Below, in pieces: positions 1 to 8,648 of a stretch of 64,000 nucleotides of DNA (the stretch's first letter is position 1; the number at the start of each line of letters is the position of its first letter). The DNA lies in NCBI GenBank assembly GCA_016875875.1, contig VGOP01000001.1, positions 62,001 to 126,000 of the forward strand. Reading direction: 5' to 3'. Both the position numbers and the translations under genes were made by a program. The DNA comes from Chloroflexota bacterium (lineage in GTDB: Bacteria > Chloroflexota > Dehalococcoidia > GIF9 > UBA5629). The notes under the pieces were generated by a model. That model was not told the origin of the DNA, searched no databases, and saw only the letters and a list, made by a program, of their open reading frames with translations.

Positions 1-2
1 GG

Positions 3-1802
3 GTCTGGGAACCACATCTGGCTAAGATTCTAGCTGAAGCAGGTGTGGAGTGGACGATGGTTGACGATAATGCCTTCAAATCGCTGGGGCTGGATGAGAG
101 AAGTCTTTTTGGCTACTACCTCACCGAGGAGCAAGGTTTTTCGGTAAAGGTGTTTCCTATCAGTAAGCGCCTGCGTTATTCTATACCCTGGCATGATGTT
201 GAGGAAGTTATTAATTACCTGGGCAGTGAAGCTTCGGATAAAGAGGATAAGATTGCTATATTGGGCGATGACGGTGAGAAATTTGGCATATGGCCGGGAA
301 CTTATGAGTATTGTTGGCAGAAGGGATGGGTGGATAATTTCTTCACTGAACTGGAAGCTAACCAGGATTGGCTACATACCATCCCGCTTGGTGAATACTC
401 CCGCCGGGTTCCACCTGTAGGCAGAATTTATTTGCCCTGCGCTTCTTATGATGAGATGCTGGAGTGGTCTCTGCCAGCCGACAAATCTTGGGAATATACT
501 AATCTTAAACGTCAGCTTGAAGCTGAAGGACGCCATAATGTAACTCAATTTATGTATAGTGGGTTGTGGCGCAATTTTTTAATCAAATACCCGGAGATAA
601 ACCGGATGCATAAGAAAATGCTCCGTGTCCACCACAAGGTTTATCAAGCTCGCACCATTGGTAAAGGCGACTGTGGACTGCAAGAACTGTGGAAAGGGCA
701 ATGCAATTGTCCGTACTGGCATGGTGTCTTCGGTGGGATTTACCTGGCTGATATTCGGGCAAGTACTCACAGCTATCTGGTTCAGGCTGAGAGCAAAGCT
801 GACAACATAATCCATCAGTCCCGTTCATGGCTAGGAAGACGTTTCCATAGAAAGCACAATTGGCTGGAATGGCAGATAGATGACTTTGACAATGATGGTA
901 ATGAAGAGTTACTGGTTGATAGCGATAGCTTTTCTGTTTATTTAAGCCCCAAGGAAGGTGGCTCTGTTTTTGAATGGGACCTTCGCCGTCACCAGTATAA
1001 CGTGTTAAGCACGCTGGCTAGAAGGCCGGAGGCTTATCATAAAGCTCTGACTGAGCCAGTTTATGAGGAGCAAACAGGTGGAGGTAGTATTCCTAGCATA
1101 CATGACCTGATAATGGTGAAAGACGAAGACTCGTTACGCCATTTAGTCTATGACAGGTATCTCCGCTCCAGCTTTATCGACCACTTTTTTAGCCCGGCCA
1201 CGAAGCTTGAGGAATTTGCCAATCAGTCTTATGACGAGTTGGGGGACTTTGTTGGTCAGCCTTACGAGTTCCTTGTAGAGCAGAAAGGCGATGAAGTGAA
1301 TATTTTATTGAGGCGGAGTGGAGTTGTACAGATTCAATCACGGAGTCTACCCTTTGAGGTGCAAAAGGCAATCAGGTTGGTGGTTGGAGACGAGAAAATG
1401 GATATAAGCTACCGAGTGAAGAACATAAGTGGCTCATCAATTCAGGCTGTTTTTGGCAGTGAGTGGAATGTGAATTTGCTTGGCGGCGGACATAATGAAC
1501 AGGCCTATTATCATATACCTGGAGTTGCTCTGGACGACCATCATCTCGATTCCTGGTGTGAGCTGATGGATGTCGAAGGGATAGCCTTGGGCAATCGGCA
1601 TTTGGACATAGAGCTGGAATTGAAAGCGAGGCCAAAAATCAGCTTGTGGCATTTCCCCGTGGAAAGCATCTCCAATTCCGAAGGGGGCATAGAAAGGATA
1701 TATCAACAAAGTTGTCTACTTGCCATGCTGTCGCTCGACTTGCCATCGGGCGGGATAGCTAAGTTTAATCTTACTTGGCTGGCTAAGTCACCGATTGTTT
1801 AG
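3..1802 (+). CDS. GH57 family glycosidase / 4-alpha-glucanotransferase, 5' end cut by window
   Basis: The reading frame is open to the left edge, so the N-terminus is missing. The first visible residues read V-W-E-P-H-L-A-K-I-L-A-E-A-G-V, which fits the stretch of glycoside hydrolase family 57 before the catalytic DD-xxF segment (here M-V-D-D-N-A-F). GH57 enzymes cleave or transfer alpha-1,4-glucan chains with a retaining mechanism. The region from about residue 280, starting D-N-D-G-N-E-E-L, resembles the beta-rich C-terminal domain of 4-alpha-glucanotransferases and alpha-amylases. No signal peptide can be judged. A GTG at 45 is an internal valine codon rather than a start, because the family similarity continues upstream of it. 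The gene ends 180 bp before the next gene. The role is probably intracellular glycogen or maltodextrin turnover; amylase and transferase cannot be told apart here. Confidence 0.85.
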   Translation, partial: VWEPHLAKILAEAGVEWTMVDDNAFKSLGLDERSLFGYYLTEEQGFSVKVFPISKRLRYSIPWHDVEEVINYLGSEASDKEDKIAILGDDGEKFGIWPGTYEYCWQKGWVDNFFTELEANQDWLHTIPLGEYSRRVPPVGRIYLPCASYDEMLEWSLPADKSWEYTNLKRQLEAEGRHNVTQFMYSGLWRNFLIKYPEINRMHKKMLRVHHKVYQARTIGKGDCGLQELWKGQCNCPYWHGVFGGIYLADIRASTHSYLVQAESKADNIIHQSRSWLGRRFHRKHNWLEWQIDDFDNDGNEELLVDSDSFSVYLSPKEGGSVFEWDLRRHQYNVLSTLARRPEAYHKALTEPVYEEQTGGGSIPSIHDLIMVKDEDSLRHLVYDRYLRSSFIDHFFSPATKLEEFANQSYDELGDFVGQPYEFLVEQKGDEVNILLRRSGVVQIQSRSLPFEVQKAIRLVVGDEKMDISYRVKNISGSSIQAVFGSEWNVNLLGGGHNEQAYYHIPGVALDDHHLDSWCELMDVEGIALGNRHLDIELELKARPKISLWHFPVESISNSEGGIERIYQQSCLLAMLSLDLPSGGIAKFNLTWLAKSPIV

Positions 1803-1986
1803 GTGTTTACTTTCGGAGGAGTCGGTATATAGAGACTCTCCTGATGTTGGTATACGGAATATGCAAAAAGCTATATAGGAATTGCGAAATGTTAACCGGA
1901 AACTCTAAAATATCTAAGAGAGAAATGGTAAGGCAAATGGGAACATCAGCTCAACTAGCGATGGTATTATAAAAGGAGTTAGTGTG

Positions 1987-2226
1987 ATGGAAGAAGCAAA
2001 ATATGCAATAGGACAGAGAGTAAAAGTTATATCAGCCCCAAATCCGAAATTCGAACAATATGTGGGCAAGAGTGGGGTTGTTGTCGAAAATTTTGCAATA
2101 CCTACAAATGACTTGGCGGCAAAGGAAGCCCTCGGCCTATCTGGGACTAATTCTTTGTACTTTTATGCTGTTAATATTGATGGCCTCGATGTTGAAGGGC
2201 TAGCTGAAGAGGCGTTACAGCCATAA
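1987..2226 (+). CDS. Small SH3-like/KOW-like hypothetical protein (79 aa)
   Basis: This short protein begins with a motif of the type A-I-G-Q-R-V-K-V-I-S and then G-K-S-G-V-V-V, which looks like an SH3 or KOW beta-barrel strand pattern. ATG at 1987 is preferred over the GTG one codon upstream because AAGGAG at 1973-1978 then lies 8 nt away. No catalytic residues or membrane segment are visible. It stands alone between the GH57 gene and the convergent heme operon. The function is unknown; it could bind nucleic acid or a protein partner. Confidence 0.6.
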   Translation: MEEAKYAIGQRVKVISAPNPKFEQYVGKSGVVVENFAIPTNDLAAKEALGLSGTNSLYFYAVNIDGLDVEGLAEEALQP

Positions 2227-2236
2227 AACAACCATA

Positions 2237-2278
2237 AGCAAGCAGACCTCTTTATGTCTGGCTCTGTATTGGCTTGCT
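2237..2278. terminator. Nested inverted repeat between convergent genes
   Basis: AGCAAGC at 2237-2243 pairs with GCTTGCT at 2272-2278, with an inner AGAC/GTCT pair. It lies exactly between the ends of the small plus-strand gene and hemC. No clear T-run follows on either side, so the terminator role is inferred from position. Confidence 0.4.
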
Positions 2279-3198
2279 CACTGAGATTTTGGCTTAGCAA
2301 TGTATTGAAGTGCACCCATCTCTGTCATTTTCCGAGCTAGATGCTTTCCAATTTGCTCGTAGTGTAGTGCATCGCCTTCTTTGGTGGCACGCAGAATGTG
2401 GTCACCATCGGCACTGGCCACCATTCCGCTTAGTTTTAAGACGTTGTTTGAAACGGTGCCGATGGCAGCTATTGGCGCACGGCAGCCACCACCGAGCGCC
2501 TGCAAGAATGCTCGTTCAGCAGTTATGCATTGCCATGTCGGCTCATCATTTATTGCGGAGAATAGCGCTGTAATCTCCTTGTCTTCGGAGCGTGTTTCTA
2601 TTCCCAATGCTCCCTGTCCCACCGCTGGCGTAAAATGCTCTATTGGTAAGTATTCTGTTATTCTATTTTCCCAGCCCATGCGTATCAGGGCAGCAGCTGC
2701 TACGATGACACCGTCAACTTCGCCATCACAGACCTTTCGTAGTCGGGTATCAATGTTCCCCCGTATATCGCATATCCTAAGGTCAGGGCGAAGGGCGAGT
2801 AGCTGAACAGCACGCCTGTGACTTCCCGTACCTATCTTTGAACTTGGGGCAAATTCGGCAAGCCTTCCAGCCCTGGAGACAAGGACATCTCTGGGGTCAA
2901 GCCTTGTGGTTGTCGCAGCTAGCGTCAGCCCGTCAGGAATTTCTGTTGGTAAATCCTTAAGGCTGTGGACGGCTAAGTCGATTTGATTATCCAGAAGTGC
3001 CTTTTCCAGTTCTTTGACGAATATACCTTGCCCGGCAAATTTGTCCAGGGTGGTAGCGCTGCATCGGTCGCCTCTGGTTGTTGTTTTGATAAGGCGAGCT
3101 TCCAGCCCAGGGAATGCCTCTTTGAGTTTGGTCAGCAACCATTCAGCTTGAAGGACAGCCAGTTTGCTGCCGCGGGTACCGATAGTGATTTCCCTCAT
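2278..3198 (-). CDS. hemC: Hydroxymethylbilane synthase
   Basis: Cytoplasmic enzyme that joins four porphobilinogen units into hydroxymethylbilane. The 306 aa length is normal for the family. The N-terminus carries the T-R-x-S-x-L-A-x-x-Q pattern, residues 77-82 read A-V-H-S-L-K-D, and the dipyrromethane cofactor cysteine lies in G-G-G-C-R-A-P at residue 239. The start codon overlaps the hemA stop by 4 bp (ATGA), so the two are probably translationally coupled. It is the last gene of a six-gene minus-strand operon leading to heme through siroheme; hemB and uroporphyrinogen III synthase/methyltransferase are not in the window. Confidence 0.96.
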   Translation of the reverse strand: MREITIGTRGSKLAVLQAEWLLTKLKEAFPGLEARLIKTTTRGDRCSATTLDKFAGQGIFVKELEKALLDNQIDLAVHSLKDLPTEIPDGLTLAATTTRLDPRDVLVSRAGRLAEFAPSSKIGTGSHRRAVQLLALRPDLRICDIRGNIDTRLRKVCDGEVDGVIVAAAALIRMGWENRITEYLPIEHFTPAVGQGALGIETRSEDKEITALFSAINDEPTWQCITAERAFLQALGGGCRAPIAAIGTVSNNVLKLSGMVASADGDHILRATKEGDALHYEQIGKHLARKMTEMGALQYIAKPKSQ

Positions 3199-4475
3199 TC
3201 GGGCTCATCTCTGTCGAGCTGGAAAAGCTCGGTGACCAGCGTAATGTAGTCATCTCTTTTGTGGGTATCCTTCTTGAGGTACTGAATGGGGTCATGAAGT
3301 ATCTTCTGCACTATGGCTTCGGTCATAGCCTCCAAGCTCTCTTGCTCCTCTGCAGATAGCTGCCGTAGCTTCTTTAGGGTCATATCAAGCTGTGTCTGGC
3401 GTATGGAGTCTGCCTTTCTCACCAGGCTGCTTATTACCGGCTTGACTTCAAAAGACTGCCACCAGGAGGTAAATCTCTTAACTTCGGATTCCACAATTTC
3501 CATAGCATTATGTATCTCAGTCTCTCTCTGTTTGCGGTTCAGTTCTGAGAGATGGATGAAGTCGTCAATGTCATAGAGAAATACATTGCTAATACGTTTT
3601 ACCCCTGGCTCTACATCACGAGGGACAGCGATGTCAATAATTGCCAGAGGGCGGTTGGAGCGAGCTGACATGGCATTTTCTAATGTCTTTAGGTCAAGTA
3701 TAACGTGAGGTGCTCCGGTGCAACTGATGGCTATATCGCAGGTAATCAGCTCTTGGCCAAGACTACCTATATCTACTGAGTTTCCGCCCAGTGCTGTGGC
3801 AAGAGCTGATGCTTTTTCATACGAACGGCTGGTAGTAGTAATCTGTGCGATACCTCTTTCTTTGAGGGCCTTGGCTACTAATCTTCCGGCTTCTCCAGTG
3901 CCGATGATAAGGGCTTTGCATCTGGTCAAATCGCCGATAGCCCTGGCTGCCAGCTCAACTGCCACAGAGCTCACGGAAAGGGCATTCCTGCTGATCCCCG
4001 TCTTCTCCCTTACCTGTCTGCCCACCCTAAGTGCATGATGGAAAAGGTTTCGTAGCGGATGTCTTACCATACGAGCCTTGTTGCCTTCTTCCAGGCTCTG
4101 CTTCACCTGCCCTAAAATCTCGAACTCGCCGATAATCATAGAGTCAAGCCCGGAAGCTACGCAAAAGAGATGCTTGACTGCCGCCTCATTCTGGTAACAG
4201 TAAAGATATGGCGATAGGTCGGCATCCGAGATATTTGCCCAGGCTTTGAGGAAGTCTATGCCTGGTTGGGAAGAGTAACCGCTGTCGGTCACGGCATAGA
4301 CCTCAATACGGTTGCAGGTAGAAAGTATGAGTCCCTGGGATACGTATTTACGCAACAGGCTCAGGGCATCGGAGATGTGGTCACTGCTTACTGCCAACCT
4401 CTCTCTGATTTCAATTGGCGTGGTGCTGTGATTCACACCCATCACATGAATCTGTATTCCGAGCGACTTCTTCAT
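3195..4475 (-). CDS. hemA: Glutamyl-tRNA reductase
   Basis: Reduces glutamyl-tRNA to glutamate-1-semialdehyde, the committed step of C5-pathway tetrapyrrole synthesis. The N-terminal catalytic domain has V-N-H-x-x-x-x-x-x-x-R-E and the nucleophile C54 in S-T-C-N-R-I-E-V-Y. A Rossmann NADPH domain follows with G-T-G-E-A-G near residue 190, and a helical dimerisation domain ends the protein. The 426 aa length is typical. It overlaps sirC upstream and hemC downstream by 4 bp each. Having hemA in one operon with the Ahb genes suggests tetrapyrrole output is set at transcription of this unit. Confidence 0.96.
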   Translation of the reverse strand: MKKSLGIQIHVMGVNHSTTPIEIRERLAVSSDHISDALSLLRKYVSQGLILSTCNRIEVYAVTDSGYSSQPGIDFLKAWANISDADLSPYLYCYQNEAAVKHLFCVASGLDSMIIGEFEILGQVKQSLEEGNKARMVRHPLRNLFHHALRVGRQVREKTGISRNALSVSSVAVELAARAIGDLTRCKALIIGTGEAGRLVAKALKERGIAQITTTSRSYEKASALATALGGNSVDIGSLGQELITCDIAISCTGAPHVILDLKTLENAMSARSNRPLAIIDIAVPRDVEPGVKRISNVFLYDIDDFIHLSELNRKQRETEIHNAMEIVESEVKRFTSWWQSFEVKPVISSLVRKADSIRQTQLDMTLKKLRQLSAEEQESLEAMTEAIVQKILHDPIQYLKKDTHKRDDYITLVTELFQLDRDEPE

Positions 4476-5137
4476 AGTTCTTTTTGTTCCAGTGTCTTTA
4501 GTTTCTTAAGCATGATTTCCTTGGCTTCTCGGTTTTTCCCATGTCTCAGCAGCTCAATAAGCGAGTTCAGGTTTAGGACTTCTTGCCAGGCATCGCTGCT
4601 GGCTGTAATTCCATCCTGCTTAAGTTCAGAGCGAATCTCATCAGCAAGCATGGCTAGTTGGGAATATTCAGCCTTAAAGCCTTTTTCTAACTCGTGCCTG
4701 ATTTTTCGGGCTAGTGCTGGGCTTTTGCCGGATGTGGAGACAGCGACGATAACGTCACCACGCCTGAAATAGGAAGGGGCAATAAAATCGGAACTATCCT
4801 GGTTGTCCGCAGCGTTTACTAATATTCCCAGCTTTCTTGCTTCAGTAGCCACGCCTTCATTTATTTTGGTATCATCGGTCGCGGCTATGGCGATAAAGGC
4901 ATCCCGTAAATCTTCTGGCTTGTAGTCCCTGTGGATTGCTCGGATGGCTCCATCTTTTGCCAGTCGATTCAGCTCTGGGCAGAAGGTGGGGCTGACAATC
5001 TCCACATTAGCGCCGTGTTCTAGCAGCGTTTGTACCTTGCGCAGGGCTATGTCGCCTCCACCGACCACCAGGCACTTCTTACCTTGAATATTGAGTACAA
5101 TAGGATAGTATGGAGATGCTTTCTCGTGCCTTTTCAT
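4472..5137 (-). CDS. Precorrin-2 dehydrogenase / sirohydrochlorin ferrochelatase (siroheme synthase N-domain type)
   Basis: The 221 aa protein matches the CysG N-terminal/Met8p family, which oxidises precorrin-2 with NAD+ and may insert iron to give siroheme. A Rossmann motif V-V-G-G-G-D-I-A-L-R-K lies near residues 24-34. Residues 110-145 hold the family core N-A-A-D ... D-F-I-x-P ... G-D-V-I-V-A-V-S-T-S-G-K-S-P. There is no methyltransferase domain, so precorrin-2 must be made by a separate enzyme. Overlaps of 4 bp with both neighbours place it midway between hemA and the siroheme decarboxylase, matching its place in the pathway. Confidence 0.92.
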   Translation of the reverse strand: MKRHEKASPYYPIVLNIQGKKCLVVGGGDIALRKVQTLLEHGANVEIVSPTFCPELNRLAKDGAIRAIHRDYKPEDLRDAFIAIAATDDTKINEGVATEARKLGILVNAADNQDSSDFIAPSYFRRGDVIVAVSTSGKSPALARKIRHELEKGFKAEYSQLAMLADEIRSELKQDGITASSDAWQEVLNLNSLIELLRHGKNREAKEIMLKKLKTLEQKEL

Positions 5138-6123
5138 ACTGGATATCTAACCCTGGTCTTTTTTACCTCTTTGGTGCTGAAAAGCAGTACCAGCGCATTT
5201 CTGTCAAGCCCCGTCTCTGAGCATATTTTATCAGCTATGGCTCGGCAGGTCTCCTTAGCCTTGGCATGCATCATGGCAAATAGATTGTAGGGCCAGATAG
5301 GGCCTGTCTGCCTTTGATAGCAGTGGCTTATTTGTGGGAGTGTGGCTATCTTTTTGCCTGCTGTCTCCACCGTATCCGATGGTACTCTCCAGCAGGCCAT
5401 TGCATTAGCCGTAAATCCAAGTTTGTTATGGCTTATGGAGGCGCTGAAGCGTCGCATAATTCTGCGCTGCAAAAGGGTCTGGCAGTTGCTTAAAAATTCG
5501 TCTACATCCATTGATAGTCTTGTTGCCATTGAGTCAAAGGGCTTCGTTGTTACAGGAAGGTCTTGTTGCAATTCATTGATGACAGCCCGGTCTGCAAGAG
5601 ATAGCTCGAAGTCAGTACCCGAAAGCCTGTTATAATGGGAAACCATATTTGGCGTTGACATATTATGACCAACAAGGTCGAAGTAAGTTCCTATCTTAAA
5701 GGTTTTTACTGCTGGCAGGTTTAATGTTGCCTCGGCTTTGATTTTGTTCCCCAACTCATAAACTTTGCTCCCTATGTCCTCAGCTACAGGCATGGCTAGT
5801 GTGAACCAGAAATTGAAGTCATGGCCGCGTTCGTAGCAATGACTTACCATGGGATGTGCGCTGATGATTTGACCTGCCTCATTTAGCTGTTTTGGGGGAA
5901 TTTTCATTGCTACCAGGGTAGTCTGGTAGCCGAGCTTTCTTGGATTAAGAACGGGACTTATTAGGCGGATGATTCCTTTTGCTTTTAACCGCTCGATCCT
6001 CTGGATTGCCTCGTTACTTGCTATACCTAGACGCAGCCCCAGGACGGTGAACGGCTCTCGGCTCAAAGGGAAATCTGCCTGGATGATGTTGAGCAGGTTT
6101 TTGTCTATGTCATCGAATTCCAT
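5134..6123 (-). CDS. ahbAB: Siroheme decarboxylase, fused AhbA-AhbB (Lrp/AsnC-like)
   Basis: This enzyme converts siroheme to 12,18-didecarboxysiroheme. AhbA and AhbB are usually two proteins of about 150-180 aa; here both sit in one 329 aa chain. Each half has an AsnC-type winged helix followed by a ligand domain. The halves share the motif S-H-C-Y-x-R, once near residue 95 (M-V-S-H-C-Y-E-R-G-H-D-F-N-F-W) and once near residue 268 (I-S-H-C-Y-Q-R). The helix-turn-helix is a relic fold, and a DNA-binding role is not needed. The gene starts 9 bp after ahbD and overlaps sirC by 4 bp. Confidence 0.9.
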   Translation of the reverse strand: MEFDDIDKNLLNIIQADFPLSREPFTVLGLRLGIASNEAIQRIERLKAKGIIRLISPVLNPRKLGYQTTLVAMKIPPKQLNEAGQIISAHPMVSHCYERGHDFNFWFTLAMPVAEDIGSKVYELGNKIKAEATLNLPAVKTFKIGTYFDLVGHNMSTPNMVSHYNRLSGTDFELSLADRAVINELQQDLPVTTKPFDSMATRLSMDVDEFLSNCQTLLQRRIMRRFSASISHNKLGFTANAMACWRVPSDTVETAGKKIATLPQISHCYQRQTGPIWPYNLFAMMHAKAKETCRAIADKICSETGLDRNALVLLFSTKEVKKTRVRYPV

Positions 6124-6132
6124 GGCCTATAT

Positions 6133-7269
6133 CTATCTGTTCTTTCTAAGTGCTAACGGTTCATATATGCAGTACGGCTCAGCTTCCAGAAAATCGCCGG
6201 TTGATTCGTAGGCTCTGGCCCGACAGCCGCCACAAACGCTTTTGTATTCGCAGATGCCACATTTTCCCTTGATGTTCGATACGTCTCTTAATTCACGGAA
6301 CAGCCTTGAATTCGTCCAGATTTGTCTGAAATTCATATCTCTTATATTCCCGGCTTCCACATCCAGATAACCACACCCCTGCACTCTACCCCTATGGGAG
6401 ATGAAGCAGAAACTAATGCCAGCCAGGCAACCTCGTGTTATAGAGTTTATGGCGTGACCTCTGGTTCTCATTGCCGGTTTCGCACCAAGCAATGTTTCTT
6501 GCGGATTGCTCTCCTTGCTTCTCTGTCTCATTATTCGCTGGTAATGAGGGGCATCCGTGGGCTTGAAGAATATTCTGTTCCCCAGTTCTTTTTGATTATC
6601 ATAGGCCCAATTTAGAATTTGCTCATATTCTTCTGGAGACATTTCTACTGCTCCGAGTCCCTTGCCCCGGCCTGTTGGCACTAACATAAATGGATGGAAG
6701 GCAACCGCTCCTACCTCAATGGCGAGGTTCAGTAAATCATTCAGATACTTCATATTTAGCCTGGTGATGGTGCTGTTGATTTGAACTTCGATGCCTGCCT
6801 GGCGTAATCGGGCTATTCCTGAAATGGCTGTTTGGAAAGCGCCTGCCTTACCACGGAACTCGTCCTGAAGCTCGGCTGTGGGAAAATCTATGCTGACAGC
6901 CACCCTCGATATGGGTATTGCCTTCAGCTTAGCGGCAATGTCCTCGGTGATGATGGTACCGTTGGTGCCCATTACCACCCTTAGTCCTTTTGTCGCGGCA
7001 TATCCTGCTATTTGAAAGAGGTCTTGGCGCAGAAGTGGTTCGCCACCGGTGAGGATCAAGACAGGTTTGCTTACCTCCAGTATGCCATCTATCAGGCGGA
7101 GGCATTCTTCGGTGGAAAGTTCATCTTTATAGGTACCGGCAGTGGAAGAGGACCGACAGTGAGCGCAAAACAGGTTGCAACTTCGGGTTATCTCCCAGGC
7201 TACCATCTTTAATTTAGCGGTAATGTCTTCTTTTTCGACTCGGCTCTCTCTAACCAATTCTCTTGTCAT
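6133..7269 (-). CDS. ahbD: Heme synthase AhbD (radical SAM, Fe-coproporphyrin III decarboxylase)
   Basis: A radical SAM protein of 378 aa with the 4Fe-4S ligands C31-x3-C35-x2-C38 in S-C-N-L-F-C-A-H-C. The C-terminal part has a second cysteine-rich cluster region: G-C-L-A-G...C-F-I-S, G-C-G-Y-L and the run C-G-I-C-E-Y...C-G-G-C-R-A-R-A-Y...Y-C. That order is typical of AhbD, which oxidatively decarboxylates two propionates of iron-coproporphyrin III to make heme b. It overlaps ahbC by 4 bp. AhbD and AhbC are related; the W-E-I-T-R start and the C-G-G-C-R-A-R-A-Y tail favour AhbD here. Confidence 0.9.
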   Translation of the reverse strand: MTRELVRESRVEKEDITAKLKMVAWEITRSCNLFCAHCRSSSTAGTYKDELSTEECLRLIDGILEVSKPVLILTGGEPLLRQDLFQIAGYAATKGLRVVMGTNGTIITEDIAAKLKAIPISRVAVSIDFPTAELQDEFRGKAGAFQTAISGIARLRQAGIEVQINSTITRLNMKYLNDLLNLAIEVGAVAFHPFMLVPTGRGKGLGAVEMSPEEYEQILNWAYDNQKELGNRIFFKPTDAPHYQRIMRQRSKESNPQETLLGAKPAMRTRGHAINSITRGCLAGISFCFISHRGRVQGCGYLDVEAGNIRDMNFRQIWTNSRLFRELRDVSNIKGKCGICEYKSVCGGCRARAYESTGDFLEAEPYCIYEPLALRKNR

Positions 7270-8426
7270 TGAACAAGTCCGATCTCGCTATCAGTCAAAT
7301 AACATGCCGGGTCTTCAGCCCAGATGTCGCCGGAAACGGCCTCAGCACGCACCCGTAGGTTGCCATTGCACAACTCGAGGTACTGGCATCTGGCACAGCG
7401 TCCTTTGAGTAATCCCTTTCTGTCTTTGAGTCGGCGCATCAGCAGGTCTGAAGTATCCAGCCAGATATCGCCGAATTTACGCTGGCGCACGTTGCCGAAT
7501 GAGTAGTGCTGCCAGAATTGGTCGGCGTGAACATTCCCCAGTTCGTCAACTGCTCCTATGCGGATGCCTGAATTATTGCCGCCATTGGCTCGGAGCAAAG
7601 CCAATACTTTCTCAGCACGTGCCGGGTCTTGTCTCTGCAGCTTAAGGTAAAGATAAACGCCATCGGCGTGATTGTCCACGGTAAGGACTTCTTTGGTAAG
7701 TCCACGCTGATAAAGGTCTATGGTGCGGTCACAGATTAAATCAACTACTGCCCTGGTTTGGGAATGGCTTAAGTCGTCTCTGATTAACTTGCCTGCTCGT
7801 CCCGCATAGGCAAGATGGTAAAAACAGATTCGCTCTACCCCCTCTCTTTCCACCAGGTCGAAGATAGCTGGTATTGCCATATAGTTGTAGCGAGTAATGG
7901 TCAATCTCAAGGAGACTCTTAGTCCCAGAACGACACAGGTTCGGATACCTTGTAAAGCAGCTTTGTAGGCGCCCTTTTTGCCCCGAAATCGGTCGTTTTT
8001 AGCACCTATGCCATCCAGACTTATGCCAACCTCGGCGAAGCTGGCATTTCTTATTTCATTGGCCAAACTCTCGGAGATAAGAGTGCCATTCGTTGACAGG
8101 ACAGTCCTCATCCCTTGTTCTCTGGCAAAGTGGGCTAGCTTGAAGATATCCTGTCTGAGCAAAGGCTCACCGCCGGAAAAGAGAATTACGGGTACACCGA
8201 AATCTGCCAGGTCGTGGATGAATGATTTTGCCTGCTCGGTAGTTAAAACTCCAGCAGGGTCTTGTTCGCCGGCGCTACTGTAACAATGGACACAACAAAG
8301 ATTGCATTTCCTGGTGCAGTTCCAGACGACGATAGGTCGTTGCCTATCGGCTTGGTGTCCTCTGTCGTAGCGAAGGCTGTCACCCGGCCCTACGGCATCA
8401 CAGAGCAGCCTTGAAATTGAAATCAT
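7266..8426 (-). CDS. ahbC: AhbC-type radical SAM, 12,18-didecarboxysiroheme to Fe-coproporphyrin III
   Basis: First gene of the heme operon. The radical SAM cysteines are C41, C45 and C48 (R-K-C-N-L-C-C-V-H-C-Y-S), preceded by P-I-V-V-W-N-C-T as usual for AhbC/NirJ. The C-terminal half has H-A-D-Q-F-W...F-G-N-V-R and a cluster region C-A-R-C...C-N-G. AhbC removes two acetate side chains of didecarboxysiroheme. A TATAAT -10 at 8441-8436 lies only 9 bp from the start codon, no Shine-Dalgarno is visible, and the transcript may be leaderless. NirJ of heme d1 synthesis is related, but the context with AhbA/B/D favours AhbC. Confidence 0.88.
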   Translation of the reverse strand: MISISRLLCDAVGPGDSLRYDRGHQADRQRPIVVWNCTRKCNLCCVHCYSSAGEQDPAGVLTTEQAKSFIHDLADFGVPVILFSGGEPLLRQDIFKLAHFAREQGMRTVLSTNGTLISESLANEIRNASFAEVGISLDGIGAKNDRFRGKKGAYKAALQGIRTCVVLGLRVSLRLTITRYNYMAIPAIFDLVEREGVERICFYHLAYAGRAGKLIRDDLSHSQTRAVVDLICDRTIDLYQRGLTKEVLTVDNHADGVYLYLKLQRQDPARAEKVLALLRANGGNNSGIRIGAVDELGNVHADQFWQHYSFGNVRQRKFGDIWLDTSDLLMRRLKDRKGLLKGRCARCQYLELCNGNLRVRAEAVSGDIWAEDPACYLTDSEIGLVQ

Positions 8427-8489
8427 GCCACGGTTATTATACTTCCAAAGCTTGCCTTTAAGCTATTCTAAACCTTGCCAATACCGCCC

Positions 8490-8632
8490 ATCCCAAAATC
8501 ATAAATCACAAGCACCAAGCCCTAAACATATTCAAAGCACAAATTTCTAAATCCAAACCATTTTGAATTTGGGCAATTTGAATTTTGGCATTGTTTGAGA
8601 TTTGGTATTTGAGATTTAGGATTTCCTATAGA
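8490..8632. repeat. A/T-rich degenerate inverted repeat between ahbC and the kinase gene
   Basis: The left half repeats words such as AAATC, CACAA and CCAAA. The right half repeats their complements, for example GATTTGG, TTTGAGATTT and GGATTT. The two halves can fold on each other as a long imperfect hairpin. There is no open reading frame. It looks like a small non-coding repeat of the MITE or intergenic-palindrome kind; copy number elsewhere cannot be seen. Confidence 0.5.
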
Positions 8633-8648
8633 GGGTGAGTTTTAGAAG

